From Pediococcus claussenii ATCC BAA-344 (GTDB lineage Bacteria > Bacillota > Bacilli > Lactobacillales > Lactobacillaceae), in NCBI RefSeq assembly GCF_000237995.1, contig NC_016605.1, forward strand, positions 1,178,001 through 1,242,000: DNA of 64,000 nucleotides. Reading direction: 5' to 3'. Shown in pieces: positions 9,056 to 21,862 of the stretch. The notes beneath the pieces are model-generated. The model worked only from the letters and a program-made list of their open reading frames with translations, searched no databases and was not told the origin of the DNA. A program made the position numbers and the translations under genes. Position 1 is the stretch's first letter. Each line of letters starts with the position of its first letter.

Positions 9056-9129
9056 TCGCGGCGGAGGGGATCGAACCCCCGACCTCCCGGGTATGAACCG
9101 GACGCTCTAGCCAGCTGAGCTACACCGCG
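9056..9129 (-). tRNA. Elongator tRNA-Met (CAU)
   Basis: Anticodon loop TTCATAC (CAT); body CGCGGTGTAGCTCAGCTGG matches the elongator type; paired acceptor CGCGGTG/CGCCGCG and A73. Confidence 0.92.
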
Positions 9130-9140
9130 ATCTAACTAAA

Positions 9141-9166
9141 GATTAAATGCCTTACGACATTTAATC
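9141..9166 (-). other. Hairpin at the 3' end of tRNA-Pro
   Basis: Arms GATTAAATG/CATTTAATC (nine perfect pairs) with loop TCGTAAGG. In the transcript the hairpin starts at the last base of tRNA-Pro and is followed by TTTAGTT. It could be a leaky terminator or a processing signal. Confidence 0.6.
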
Positions 9167-9238
9167 GGGAAGACAGGATTCGAACCTGCGACCCCCTGGT
9201 CCCAAACCAGGTGCTCTACCAAGCTGAGCTACTTCCCG
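9165..9238 (-). tRNA. tRNA-Pro (UGG)
   Basis: Anticodon loop TTTGGGA (TGG) between CCTGG and CCAGG; acceptor CGGGAAG/CTTCCCG and A73. Confidence 0.95.
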
Positions 9239-9246
9239 TTTTTAAA

Positions 9247-9320
9247 TGCACCCAGCAGGAGTCGAACCTGCAACCTTCTGATTCGTAGTCAGACACTCTA
9301 TCCAATTGCGCTATGGGTGC
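9247..9320 (-). tRNA. tRNA-Arg (ACG)
   Basis: Anticodon loop CTACGAA (ACG, A34 expected to become inosine); acceptor GCACCCA/TGGGTGC and A73. Confidence 0.95.
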
Positions 9321-9325
9321 ATATA

Positions 9326-9411
9326 TGCCGAGGACCGGGATCGAACCGGTACGGTCATCACTGACCGCAGGATTTTAAGTCCTGTGCGTCTGCCAATTCC
9401 GCCACCCCGGC
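9326..9411 (-). tRNA. tRNA-Leu (UAA)
   Basis: Anticodon loop CTTAAAA (TAA), long variable arm (class II), acceptor GCCGGGG/CCTCGGC with one G-T pair, A73. Confidence 0.95.
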
Positions 9412-9427
9412 AAGGGCTTTGATAAAA

Positions 9428-9450
9428 CTTAGTAGTTTTTAGCTACTAAG
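9428..9450 (-). other. Hairpin at the 3' end of tRNA-Gly (GCC)
   Basis: Arms CTTAGTAG/CTACTAAG with loop CTAAAAA; in the transcript it begins at the last acceptor base of tRNA-Gly and is followed by TTTTATC, which resembles a weak intrinsic terminator. Confidence 0.6.
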
Positions 9451-9520
9451 CGGAAGACGGGATTCGAACCCGCGACCCCCACCATGGCAAGGTGATGTTC
9501 TACCACTGAACTACTTCCGC
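9449..9520 (-). tRNA. tRNA-Gly (GCC)
   Basis: Anticodon loop TTGCCAT (GCC), acceptor GCGGAAG/CTTCCGC, T73. Confidence 0.95.
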
Positions 9521-9524
9521 ATAA

Positions 9525-9597
9525 TGCCGACTAGAGGATTCGAACCTCCGACCCCCTGTTTACAAGACAGGTGCTCTGCCAACTGAGCTAAGTCGGC
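9525..9597 (-). tRNA. tRNA-Thr (UGU)
   Basis: Anticodon loop CTTGTAA (TGT) between CCTGT and ACAGG; acceptor GCCGACT/AGTCGGC and A73. Confidence 0.95.
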
Positions 9598-9627
9598 ATT
9601 ACTAAATGCCTATTAATATTATGTATA

Positions 9628-9650
9628 TCATAGCACATTTAGTGCTATGA
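9628..9650 (-). other. Hairpin at the 3' end of tRNA-Lys
   Basis: Arms TCATAGCAC/GTGCTATGA (nine pairs) with loop TAAAT. The first three bases of the left arm are the last acceptor bases and discriminator of tRNA-Lys. No T-run follows, so processing is more likely here than termination. Confidence 0.55.
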
Positions 9651-9720
9651 GCCGTGGCAGGCTCGAACTGCCGACCCTCTGATTAAAAGTCAGATGCTCT
9701 ACCAACTGAGCTAACGGCTC
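9648..9720 (-). tRNA. tRNA-Lys (UUU)
   Basis: Anticodon loop CTTTTAA (TTT), acceptor GAGCCGT/ACGGCTC and A73. Confidence 0.95.
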
Positions 9721-9722
9721 AA

Positions 9723-9795
9723 TGGAGGATACAGGGTTCGAACCTGTGACCCCCTGCTTGTAAGGCAGGTGCTCTCCCAACTGAGCTAATCCTCC
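9723..9795 (-). tRNA. tRNA-Val (UAC)
   Basis: Anticodon loop CTTACAA (TAC), acceptor GGAGGAT/ATCCTCC and A73. First tRNA after the 5S gene. Confidence 0.95.
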
Positions 9796-9804
9796 AAATA
9801 TAAA

Positions 9805-9922
9805 GCATGGCAACGTCCTACCCTCGCAGGAGGCGATCCTCCAACTACTCTCGGCGCTAAGAAGCTTAACTTCTGTGTTCGACATGGGTACAGGTGTATC
9901 CTTCTTGCCATCGTCACCACAC
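9805..9922 (-). rRNA. rrf: 5S ribosomal RNA
   Basis: About 118 bases with the typical 5S core (CCATGTCGAACACAGAAGTT on the minus strand) and terminal stem TGGTGACGATGGC / GTTGCCATGC. Ends are placed from the terminal stem and may be off by one or two bases. Confidence 0.96.
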
Positions 9923-9956
9923 TCAACGCTAACTTACGTTATCGCTTGAGAAAATC

Positions 9957-10008
9957 TTTGTTCTCTCAAAACTGAATAATATCTTAAATTTTCCTTCGAA
10001 AACCACCA
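9957..10008 (-). other. 3' strand of the 23S rRNA processing stem
   Basis: This stretch is almost fully complementary to 13024-13101 on the other side of the 23S gene (AACTGAATAATATCT core and GAAAACCACC/GGTGGTTTTC). The long helix is the expected RNase III substrate that releases pre-23S. Confidence 0.75.
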
Positions 10009-10013
10009 CTTAC

Positions 10014-12938
<2,925 letters not shown>

Positions 12939-13023
12939 TACTTTGCCGACGGGAAAGTGGTTTATGAGTTTAATTCTAGCGATTAATTGAACTAATCTTG
13001 TTAATATAACTCTTTAAATTACG

Positions 13024-13101
13024 CGGTGGTTTTCTCGGTTTAATTATTTACATAATTAATATTAGAAAATTTAGATATTATTCAGTTTTCAAAGAACAAA
13101 T
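13024..13101 (-). other. 5' strand of the 23S rRNA processing stem
   Basis: Complement of 9957-10008, holding the TTTGAAAACTGAAT motif common to rRNA spacers of Bacilli. The remainder of the spacer between 12939 and 13126 shows no gene. Confidence 0.72.
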
Positions 13102-13126
13102 TATCAGAACAACTAACGTTGTCCAA

Positions 13127-13199
13127 TGGAGAATAGCGGGATCGAACCGCTGACCTCCTGCGTGCAAGGCAGGCGCTCTCCCAGCTGAGCTAATTCCCC
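13127..13199 (-). tRNA. tRNA-Ala (UGC) in the 16S-23S spacer
   Basis: Anticodon loop CTTGCAC (TGC). Acceptor GGGGAAT/ATTCTCC contains the G3-U70 pair that AlaRS needs. A73. Confidence 0.96.
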
Positions 13200-13203
13200 A
13201 TCA

Positions 13204-13277
<74 letters not shown>

Positions 13278-13294
13278 GATACGCATGTTCTGAG

Positions 13295-13336
13295 AGTAGA
13301 CCTCTCAAAACTAAACAAAGCTTTGACATGGTGTAG
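13295..13336 (-). other. 3' strand of the 16S rRNA processing stem
   Basis: Complementary with few gaps to 15028-15075 (core AGTAGACCT..AAAACT.AACAAA.TTTGACA and TGGTGTAG). The two strands bracket the 16S gene. Confidence 0.75.
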
Positions 13337-13348
13337 TTTCCGTATTAT

Positions 13349-14933
<1,585 letters not shown>

Positions 14934-15119
14934 ATATGATGAGTCTATATAAGCTCATTAATTGTTTGTTTTGCGAATTGACTTCGTTCGCATAATGTTT
15001 TATCGAATAACTTTCGTTACTCAATCCCTACACCATTTGATTGTCAAAATTTTGTTCAGTTTTCAAAGGTCTACTATGTTGTCATGTCAGCGTTGTTAGC
15101 GCTTCAAGACAACTATTTA
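14934..15119 (-). other. rRNA operon leader
   Basis: Untranslated leader between promoter and 16S gene. It contains the 5' strand of the 16S processing stem (15028-15075) with CTTTGAAAACTGAAC, and two short inverted repeats, one near 14970-15020 (TTATTCGATAAAACATTATG region). No protein gene is supported here. Confidence 0.7.
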
Positions 15120-15148
15120 ACTATATCATCGTCGATTTAGAATGTCAA
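15120..15148 (-). promoter_or_regulatory. rRNA operon promoter
   Basis: Perfect -35 TTGACA (15148-15143), a 17-base spacer and TATAGT (15125-15120). Only one strong promoter was seen upstream of the 16S gene. Confidence 0.9.
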
Positions 15149-15240
15149 CAACTTTTTTTAAGAAGTTATCTCAACTCGTTTACCGAACAATTAAATATAT
15201 TACCAGCTGATTTAGAAACGGTCAACCCTTTTTTAAATAA

Positions 15241-15267
15241 AAAAGGCAGATTTTTTTAATCTGCCTT
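15241..15267 (-). terminator. Terminator of the glycolipid operon
   Basis: Arms AAAGGCAGATT/AATCTGCCTTT with a T-rich loop and TTTTTTATTT after it. The stop codon of the flippase-like gene (15256) lies inside the stem-loop. Confidence 0.88.
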
Positions 15268-16278
15268 TCTGTTGAGCTTATTCGGACGTACAACCATGGC
15301 TACCATGCCGGCGAACATCCCTAAATAATAGGTTAAAAGTCTCCAAATCAACATTGCAAGAACTAGTTTTCCACTATTCCCGACAAACTGCGAAAACAGA
15401 ACACTAAATCCATATTCTGCTCCTCCAGCCCCTCCAGGAATTGGAAAAAGCGAAATAACCATAAAGATTAAAACATGCAAACAAGTTATCATTACAATAT
15501 TAACTCCCGTTTTTCCGAGAGCAAGTAAGATAAAGTATGGAACTAAATAATAGAATAGCAATTGAAAGAAAGTTATTATCGAAATCTCTAAAATTAATTT
15601 CCATTGCGCCTTCATTCGCAAGCTTTCCTCATAGAAAGTATCCACTTTTTCATTTAACGTGCTTCGCCATTCAGTATATTTCTCACTTTTCACAAACCAC
15701 CTAAGTGGAACAAATGCAATATCGATCAACCGTTTTGTAAAATCATGCCAATACATGACCATTAATAATCCAACAATAACCGTCAGATGAATCAAGAATC
15801 CAAATAAAACAAACCATGAAAGAAACCGTATCTTTTCTTCTAAGTAACCAAAACCGACAATCAGGCTAATAATAAAATTAATAACTACCATAGATTGAAA
15901 CACTACAAACTTCATTAAAAGCACTGAACTTGCTCGTCCACCTTCAATACCACTTTGCATCAAAGCAACAAGCTGGGCTGGTTGTCCCCCAGAAGAAAAG
16001 GGAGTAATTCCATTAAAAAGTTGCTCAATTAAAGGTATCCTGAAAGAATCCCGCCATGATAATTTGTTCCCATTACTCTCAACTAACATTTTGGTGATAA
16101 TACCTTCAAGTCCAAAATATAAAAACATGCAACCAAGAGCAACTGCTATCCACCACATATTCAGATGGATTAAGTCATGCCACACACTACCTAAATTCTC
16201 ATTTTTTAACGAAATTCCAAAAATAAGTGCACCTATTAAGATCATCAAAGCTAGTACTAACTTATTTCTTCTCGACAT
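15256..16278 (-). CDS. Flippase-like membrane protein (LPG synthase TM-domain / UPF0104)
   Basis: A 340-residue polytopic protein of the lysylphosphatidylglycerol_TM family, the membrane half of MprF without the synthase domain. Typical stretches are FSSGGQPAQLVALMQSG and FPIPGGAGGAEYGF, with eight or so membrane segments. MprF membrane domains flip lipids, so a flippase is plausible. It is third in an operon behind two GT4 glycolipid synthases, two bases after the preceding stop, so the likely cargo is glycosyl-diacylglycerol (an inference). GGGGGACTAACT gives a ribosome site for the ATG at 16278. Confidence 0.85.
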   Translation of the reverse strand: MSRRNKLVLALMILIGALIFGISLKNENLGSVWHDLIHLNMWWIAVALGCMFLYFGLEGIITKMLVESNGNKLSWRDSFRIPLIEQLFNGITPFSSGGQPAQLVALMQSGIEGGRASSVLLMKFVVFQSMVVINFIISLIVGFGYLEEKIRFLSWFVLFGFLIHLTVIVGLLMVMYWHDFTKRLIDIAFVPLRWFVKSEKYTEWRSTLNEKVDTFYEESLRMKAQWKLILEISIITFFQLLFYYLVPYFILLALGKTGVNIVMITCLHVLIFMVISLFPIPGGAGGAEYGFSVLFSQFVGNSGKLVLAMLIWRLLTYYLGMFAGMVAMVVRPNKLNRKAD

Positions 16279-16280
16279 AG

Positions 16281-17309
16281 TTAGTCCCCCTGCCCTGTTA
16301 GTAGCGCCTTATAATATTTTTGCCAAATCTTAGTTAAACTTTCTTCTGAATAACGATCAGAAGCAGCCAACGATAGAGTACGATACTTTTTCATCATACT
16401 AGAAGAGCCTTGTAATTCATGCAATTTTGAATTCATTTCTTCGTAACTCGTTGTTTTAATGTAATACCCATCAATTATAGAATGATAAAGGTCCAAATCA
16501 CGTAACATTACAGGAGTTCCACAACTAAATGCCTCTAGAACAGACATTGGAAAGAGTTCATTAAAAGATGGAAGCAAGAACAAATCGGCTGCATTATAGT
16601 AATCACTTAACTTTTGGCGATCTACAATGCCAGTGAATGTCAAATTAGTCGGAGGGTTATCAACAACTTTCTTTAAATCCGCATACCCATCTGTTAATCG
16701 CCCAAAAGAGAATCCACCAGCCCAAATGAAGTCAGTATTCGGATTATTTTCGGCCAACTTAATAAAGTCCTTAACACCCTTCCGCTCTTGAACTTGACCA
16801 GTACCTAACACCATAAAACGTTCAGCACTAATTCCAAGTTGCTTTCGGACCTTTTCACGTTTTTCCAAACTAAGGTGTGGAAACTCATCTTTTCTTACAA
16901 AATTTGGAATATAGGTTATTTTTTTCTCGGGAATATTATACTCAACTAACTTTGGAATAAAAGTAGGATTAACAACCACAATTTGGTCCATCCTTTTATA
17001 GAAGGAAATAATATATTTATAGAAAATCCCTCTAAACGGCTGTGGGATATTTAAGCTTCCTTCAATTGTCTCGGGCAAAAAATGAACATAACCTACTTTA
17101 ACTCCCCTTTTTTTTGAGAAAGTCGAAAGGTAAAAGTTCGGGTCAATCGTATGATAATGGCTAATATCCGATTTAGTGAATTGATTTATATTAACCTCAA
17201 ATTCAGTATTAAGATGTTCATCAAGCAATCGAATTAATTCTTCATAGGCACTCCCAACTCCTTGCCCTTTCACCTTGCTTGCAGAAGAAAACATATTGAT
17301 TTTTATCAT
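16281..17309 (-). CDS. GT4 glycosyltransferase, LafB/BgsA-type
   Basis: A 342-residue GT-B fold enzyme, probably adding the second sugar to monoglucosyl-diacylglycerol to give the disaccharide anchor of lipoteichoic acid. The donor-binding half shows VLGTGQVQERKGVKDFIKL and the E-x7-E element in ELFPMSVLEAFSCGTPVM, typical of retaining GT4 enzymes. It follows the LafA-type gene by 35 bases and precedes the flippase-like gene by two. In lactobacilli and streptococci LafB adds galactose, in enterococci BgsA adds glucose; the sugar here is not decided. Confidence 0.82.
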   Translation of the reverse strand: MIKINMFSSASKVKGQGVGSAYEELIRLLDEHLNTEFEVNINQFTKSDISHYHTIDPNFYLSTFSKKRGVKVGYVHFLPETIEGSLNIPQPFRGIFYKYIISFYKRMDQIVVVNPTFIPKLVEYNIPEKKITYIPNFVRKDEFPHLSLEKREKVRKQLGISAERFMVLGTGQVQERKGVKDFIKLAENNPNTDFIWAGGFSFGRLTDGYADLKKVVDNPPTNLTFTGIVDRQKLSDYYNAADLFLLPSFNELFPMSVLEAFSCGTPVMLRDLDLYHSIIDGYYIKTTSYEEMNSKLHELQGSSSMMKKYRTLSLAASDRYSEESLTKIWQKYYKALLTGQGD

Positions 17310-17344
17310 TTAAAATAAAGTACTCCCTATTTAGAATTGAAACA

Positions 17345-18520
17345 TTAGGACAAATCCGAATCTGTCTGCATATTAGAGTATGACTCAATTGAATCTTTAT
17401 AAAAGTCTAAAACTCTCTTTCCAAAATAATCAGCTGAAATTTCATATAACTTTTCTGAACGAGGTGCCTGGTCTACATATTTCGTTGGATTGTTCATATA
17501 TTCTTCAACTTCATGAACGAATTCGTCTTGACCGTCAAAGGTCATCCCTAAATTTTTATTATCTAACAACTGATCAGTATATGGTCCTGATTTAGCAACT
17601 ACTTTCAATCCCGACGCAAGTGCTTCTATATACGTCAGTCCCTGTGACTCAGAATCAGATGCCGATATAAATAGATCCGCCATCTGATAAAACTGGTAAA
17701 CCTGATCGTTATCAATTTCTCCTGCAAACCGAACATGTCGCTCAATTCCTAATTCTTTAGCTTGAGATTCTAGTGAATCACGAGCGGGACCATCTCCAAC
17801 AATTAGTAATTCAACCTTATTGTCTTCCTTAATTAACGATGGCAAAATATCTATAACTTCTTTTATGTTTTTCTCATATGCTAAACGACTAAGAGACAAC
17901 AATAAAAACGTATCGTCGTCATAACCATATGTCACACGCCAATTTGAATGTTCTTTTTTTTGAGAAAACTTATCTAAATTAACCCCTGTTGGGATAATCC
18001 TGATAGGTGTTTTAACTCCATACCCTTGTAGAGTGGCTGAAACACGCACACTTGGTGCTACAATACCATTCATATGATAACAAAAAGCTCTTGTCATCTG
18101 CTTAACATGATATGGACGTAAAACTTTTCCGTTGGCCACGTAGTGCAAGTAATCTTCGTACATTGTATGGTACGTATGAATACATGGAATTTTCAAACTT
18201 TTTGCAACAAACTTACCCATCCAACCAAGGGAAAATTCGGTCTGTGTATGAACAATATCCAAATTAAGTTCTTTAGCAACTTGTGCGGCCTTTATGAAAC
18301 CACTTACCGCGATCCGTCGATCCGTAAATGATACAAAAGGAACACTCGGAAAGCGAAAAACATTTCGTTCATATACGTTTTTATCCACCTTAGGATCAGT
18401 TGTCGTAAAAATATATACTTGATGTCCTTGTTTCTCCAACTGATCTCGCAACGTTTTTATTGAAGTTGCAACACCACTCACTTGCGGAAAATATGTATCC
18501 GTGAATAATCCGATATTCAA
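17345..18520 (-). CDS. GT4 glucosyltransferase, LafA/BgsB-type (monoglucosyl-diacylglycerol synthase)
   Basis: Transfers glucose from UDP-glucose to diacylglycerol at the inner membrane face, the first step of glycolipid-anchor synthesis. N-terminus MNIGLFTDTYFPQVSGVATS is the family hallmark, followed by HTQTEFSLGWMG and HTYHTMYEDYLHYV; the donor domain has LSRLAYEKNIKEVI and the E-x7-E motif in SESQGLTYIEALASG. The best start is TTG at 18520, eight bases after GGAGG, giving 391 residues; longer starts overlap the ribosome site. First gene of a three-gene operon with its own promoter. Confidence 0.87.
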   Translation of the reverse strand: MNIGLFTDTYFPQVSGVATSIKTLRDQLEKQGHQVYIFTTTDPKVDKNVYERNVFRFPSVPFVSFTDRRIAVSGFIKAAQVAKELNLDIVHTQTEFSLGWMGKFVAKSLKIPCIHTYHTMYEDYLHYVANGKVLRPYHVKQMTRAFCYHMNGIVAPSVRVSATLQGYGVKTPIRIIPTGVNLDKFSQKKEHSNWRVTYGYDDDTFLLLSLSRLAYEKNIKEVIDILPSLIKEDNKVELLIVGDGPARDSLESQAKELGIERHVRFAGEIDNDQVYQFYQMADLFISASDSESQGLTYIEALASGLKVVAKSGPYTDQLLDNKNLGMTFDGQDEFVHEVEEYMNNPTKYVDQAPRSEKLYEISADYFGKRVLDFYKDSIESYSNMQTDSDLS

Positions 18521-18557
18521 GCAAAGTTCCTCCAATCCGAATGTCTATAATAAACCA

Positions 18558-18586
18558 ATTATATGGGTTTACATTTTTATATGCAA
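18558..18586 (-). promoter_or_regulatory. Promoter of the glycolipid operon
   Basis: TTGCAT (18586-18581), a 17-base spacer and a perfect TATAAT (18563-18558), about 30 bases upstream of the ribosome site of the LafA-type gene. Confidence 0.7.
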
Positions 18587-18595
18587 ACTAAGCCA

Positions 18596-19375
18596 TTATG
18601 ATTTTAAAAACCTTAGCATGATTTCATTAAAGGTCTTAGGATCCTCCGCCATGGGGATATGTCCGACCCTATTCATTGAATGAATTTCAATTTTATTATT
18701 GATCCATCTTAATGCGCCAGCATTTTCCTCGTTATAAAAGGCACTTTCTTTACCCAAGATAAATGCTATCGGAATATTGGCATCCCTTAAAACTCCACGC
18801 CAATCCTTTAATGCATGATCGGTCAATAGATCTTCACTTTCTCTTCTAGAAAATGGAAAATCAATATCTACAGCCTTTGATGCCCTGAATACCTCGTCGT
18901 CAACATGCTGATAGTAGGGATGGTTCAGCGGTTCACCTATTACCGTTAAAAAATTTGATAGTTTCATATTTTTAAATCCAAACTTCCATTTTTCATCGTT
19001 TAACATTTTGGGAGACTGATCAACGATTATTGCTTTTGAAAAGTAGTCCCACCCTTTTAAATGTGCAATGTTGAACACGACCGAACCGCCCATTGAATTG
19101 CCAACTATCACAGGCTTAAAAATATCCAATCTGTCAATTAGACTTATTACATCTAACGCTAACCGGTTCATTCGTATGCCGTAACTAACATGGTCAGACC
19201 TACCATGATTACGATATTCCAAACAAACAACTCTAAATCCCTGTTTCACAAAAAAAGATTTTTGGCCCTGCCAAATTGCTGCATTTCCACCAAAACCAGT
19301 TAAAAAGATAATTGGTTGACCTTTTCCTAAATCTTCATAATACAAACGAACCTTGTCTTCTGTTTCAAAATACAT
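18596..19375 (-). CDS. Alpha/beta-hydrolase
   Basis: A 259-residue hydrolase with the oxyanion region FLTGFGGNAAIWQGQ, the nucleophile elbow GNSMGG, and a late histidine in NRVGHIPMAEDP; an acidic residue before it (near EIHSMN) completes the likely triad. No signal peptide, so cytoplasmic. I chose the ATG at 19375 (MYFETEDKVRL), which follows AGAAGGGTGATGATTTG; a start 14 codons earlier has no ribosome site. It lies upstream of the glycolipid operon but a promoter separates them. Substrate unknown. Confidence 0.83.
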   Translation of the reverse strand: MYFETEDKVRLYYEDLGKGQPIIFLTGFGGNAAIWQGQKSFFVKQGFRVVCLEYRNHGRSDHVSYGIRMNRLALDVISLIDRLDIFKPVIVGNSMGGSVVFNIAHLKGWDYFSKAIIVDQSPKMLNDEKWKFGFKNMKLSNFLTVIGEPLNHPYYQHVDDEVFRASKAVDIDFPFSRRESEDLLTDHALKDWRGVLRDANIPIAFILGKESAFYNEENAGALRWINNKIEIHSMNRVGHIPMAEDPKTFNEIMLRFLKS

Positions 19376-19424
19376 CAAATCATCACCCTTCTCGTAGCAT
19401 ATTAAAAAATTATACAATTAAAAA

Positions 19425-19457
19425 AATAGAGTATGCGAGTAATTCGCACACTCTATT
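19425..19457 (-). terminator. Terminator of ptsHI
   Basis: AATAGAGTGTGCGA pairs with TCGCATACTCTATT (one G-T pair), loop ATTAC, then TTTTT. It lies 14 bases after the ptsI stop codon. Confidence 0.9.
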
Positions 19458-19471
19458 CTAAAAATGATTTT

Positions 19472-21199
19472 TTAGTTCTCCGCATTAACGGCTTCATTCA
19501 CCATAGCAATAACATCTTCGTTAGTTTCTGCTTCAGTAACAGCACGTTCAGCCAACTTCTTCATATCATTTGTATCAAGTTTCTTCATCAATGAACGAGT
19601 CTTCAAGATTGAAGTAGCGCTCATTGAAAATTCATCCAAGCCAAGTCCCATTAAAATTGGAACAGCGGTCTGATCTCCGGCCATTTCACCACACATACCT
19701 GTCCATTTACCTTCAGCATGTGAAGCATCAATTGTACGCTTAATCAAGCGTAACAATGAAGGATTATATGGTTGGTATAGGTAAGCAACTTTTTCATTTC
19801 CACGATCAGCAGCAAACGAATATTGAATTAAATCATTAGTACCAATACTAAAGAAATCGACATACTTAGCAAGTTTGTCAGCAATTTCAGCGGCAGCAGG
19901 AATTTCCATCATCATACCAACTTGAATATCACCGACTTTTTTACCTGCATCGACCATCTTTTGACGTTCGTCATCATAGATTGCACGAGCTTGTTTAAAT
20001 TCTGCAACAGTCGCAATCATTGGGAACATAATCGCCAAAGTACCAAATTCAGAGGCACGAAGTAAAGCGCGAAGTTGAGTTCGGAATAAGTCTGTACGAT
20101 CCAAACTAATTCTAATAGCACGATATCCTAAGAATGGATTCATTTCTTCAGGGAGTGGAAGATATGGAAGTTCCTTGTCTCCACCAATATCCATTGTACG
20201 AACGACAACTTGTTTGCCCTTCATACCTTCAACAACTTTTTTGTACGCTTCAAACTGTTCATCTTCTGAAGGAAGTTCCGAAGCATTCATATACAAGAAT
20301 TCAGAACGGAACAATCCAATAGCTTCACCACCATTATCAATAACACCTGTTAAATCATCAGGAGTACCAATATTGGCAGCTAAATCAAAATGAACTCCAT
20401 CTTTTGTGATGGTTCTTTCATTCCTAAGTTTATCCCATTCAGCCTTTTGAGCTTTGAAAGCTTCAGCCTTTTTCTGATATTCTGAAATTTCAGATTCAGA
20501 CGGATCGATAAGAGCAATCCCATTCAAGCCGTCGACAATCATCATTTGACCATTTTTAACACTTGTAGTTGCTTTTTCAGAACCAACAACTGCTGGAATC
20601 TCCAATGTACGGGACATTATAGCTGAATGTGAAGTACGTCCTCCAATATCAGTAATAAATCCCTTTACGAAACGACGATCTAACTGTGCCGTGTCACTTG
20701 GTGTTAAATCATGTGCCACAATAACAACTTCAGAGTCAATCAAGGCTGGATTAGGTAACTCAACTCCAAGTAAATGACTCATAACACGCTTTGTAACATC
20801 GCGAATGTCACCGGCGCGTTCTTGCATATAAGCATTATCAGTCATTCCTTCAAACATGCTGATAAACGAATCAGTTACTTCTTTTAATCCTTCTTCAGCA
20901 TTTACCTTATCAGTTTTAATCTTATCTTCAATGTTTCCAATTAATTCTGGATCAGAAAGAATTGTTAAATGTGCTTCAAAAACTTCTGCCTCATCGGCAC
21001 CCAAGTTTTCGGTAGCTTTTTCTTTGATGAGTTGTAATTCAGCTTTAGAATCATCTAAAGCTTTGTGTAAACGTTTAATTTCGGTATCAGCATCAGTGAT
21101 TTCTTTTTTATCAAAAGAAATATCGGGATCAACCAACATATAAGCCTTGGCGATCGCGATCCCATCACTAGCAGCAATACCCTTAAGTGAGCTAGTCAT
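19472..21199 (-). CDS. ptsI: PTS enzyme I
   Basis: Phosphoenolpyruvate-protein phosphotransferase: takes phosphate from PEP and passes it to HPr, starting all PTS sugar uptake. 575 residues, the normal length. The phosphorylated histidine is His191 in [10 protein letters not shown], and the PEP-binding barrel shows [18 protein letters not shown] and the catalytic-cysteine signature GMCGEMAGD near the C-terminus. Its ATG shares one base with the ptsH stop codon (TAATG), so translation is coupled. Confidence 0.98.
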   Translation of the reverse strand: MTSSLKGIAASDGIAIAKAYMLVDPDISFDKKEITDADTEIKRLHKALDDSKAELQLIKEKATENLGADEAEVFEAHLTILSDPELIGNIEDKIKTDKVNAEEGLKEVTDSFISMFEGMTDNAYMQERAGDIRDVTKRVMSHLLGVELPNPALIDSEVVIVAHDLTPSDTAQLDRRFVKGFITDIGGRTSHSAIMSRTLEIPAVVGSEKATTSVKNGQMMIVDGLNGIALIDPSESEISEYQKKAEAFKAQKAEWDKLRNERTITKDGVHFDLAANIGTPDDLTGVIDNGGEAIGLFRSEFLYMNASELPSEDEQFEAYKKVVEGMKGKQVVVRTMDIGGDKELPYLPLPEEMNPFLGYRAIRISLDRTDLFRTQLRALLRASEFGTLAIMFPMIATVAEFKQARAIYDDERQKMVDAGKKVGDIQVGMMMEIPAAAEIADKLAKYVDFFSIGTNDLIQYSFAADRGNEKVAYLYQPYNPSLLRLIKRTIDASHAEGKWTGMCGEMAGDQTAVPILMGLGLDEFSMSATSILKTRSLMKKLDTNDMKKLAERAVTEAETNEDVIAMVNEAVNAEN

Positions 21200-21465
21200 T
21201 ATTCGGAAAGTCCTTCCTTTTTCATTGTATCTTCAAGAGCTGAAATTGCTTCAGCTTCGTCAGCGCCATCAGCTGAAATTGTAACGTCAGAGTTTTGACC
21301 AACCCCAAGTGACATAACACCCATGATTGATTTCAAGTTAACTGACTTGTCCTTGTATGTTAATTGAACATCTGAGTTAAATTTACTTGCTGCTTGAACC
21401 AACAAAGTAGCGGGACGTGCATGAATACCTGTTTCTGCAATTACGTGAAAGTCGCGTGTTTCCAT
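21199..21465 (-). CDS. ptsH: HPr phosphocarrier protein
   Basis: Small cytoplasmic phosphocarrier of 88 residues. His15 in [10 protein letters not shown] receives phosphate from enzyme I, and Ser46 in [10 protein letters not shown] is the HPrK/P site that links it to CcpA-dependent catabolite control. AAGGAGATATTTATT precedes the ATG. First gene of the ptsHI operon. Confidence 0.98.
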   Translation of the reverse strand: METRDFHVIAETGIHARPATLLVQAASKFNSDVQLTYKDKSVNLKSIMGVMSLGVGQNSDVTISADGADEAEAISALEDTMKKEGLSE

Positions 21466-21520
21466 AATAAATATCTCCTTTTTAAGTACTCTAATTTAAT
21501 TGACTATCAAATAGAAAGTT

Positions 21521-21548
21521 AATATAGCCTTTGAAAAGATAATAACAA
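21521..21548 (-). promoter_or_regulatory. ptsHI promoter
   Basis: TTGTTA (21548-21543), 16-base spacer, TATATT (21526-21521). A moderate match; no clear cre site was found beside it. Confidence 0.5.
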
Positions 21549-21557
21549 TTTAAAAAC

Positions 21558-21577
21558 ATGAAAGCAAGCCCTTTCAC
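21558..21577 (-). terminator. Terminator of the 65-residue protein gene
   Basis: AGTGAAAG/CTTTCAT arms with a GGCTTG loop and GTTTTTAAATT after it on the minus strand. The palindrome resembles a cre site, but the T-run and position fit a terminator better. Confidence 0.6.
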
Positions 21578-21584
21578 TGTTTTT

Positions 21585-21782
21585 TTAGTTACCGCTTTCA
21601 TTACTTTCGAAATGGTATACAATATCTCCACCCCTTCGAGCTTCTCCAATCACCAGTTTTCGATCTGAGAAATTCATAAGAATGGGCTGAAAATCAATGA
21701 ACTCATTAGCTTTAATAGTTAATTCCGAAATAGAACCGTCTTTTAATTGGTTTAGTGCCTCTAAATAATCCTTAATATTCAC
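21585..21782 (-). CDS. Small protein of unknown function
   Basis: A 65-residue polar protein (start NIKDYLEALNQLKDG; a basic patch DRKLVIGEARRGGD) with no membrane segment and no motif I recognise. The start is the GTG at 21782, right behind AAGGAGGAGGG; a longer reading without ribosome site is unlikely. It is transcribed away from clpE and stands alone ahead of ptsH with its own terminator. The strong ribosome site and clean boundaries argue it is a real gene. Confidence 0.65.
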   Translation of the reverse strand: MNIKDYLEALNQLKDGSISELTIKANEFIDFQPILMNFSDRKLVIGEARRGGDIVYHFESNESGN

Positions 21783-21862
21783 CCCTCCTCCTTGAAAGAC
21801 AAAGTACATTGTATTCCAGAATTACTATCATATCAATATTCTTTACCAAAAGTTCAAACTTC

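Noticed and set aside
15041-15259. Open frame of 72 codons upstream of the 16S gene on the plus strand.
   Set aside because: It covers the rRNA promoter and processing stem and has no ribosome site.
21558-21577. Possible cre site (TGAAAGgGCTTgCTTTCA) upstream of ptsHI.
   Set aside because: The central CG of the cre consensus is missing, and the T-run after the palindrome suits a terminator for the preceding gene.
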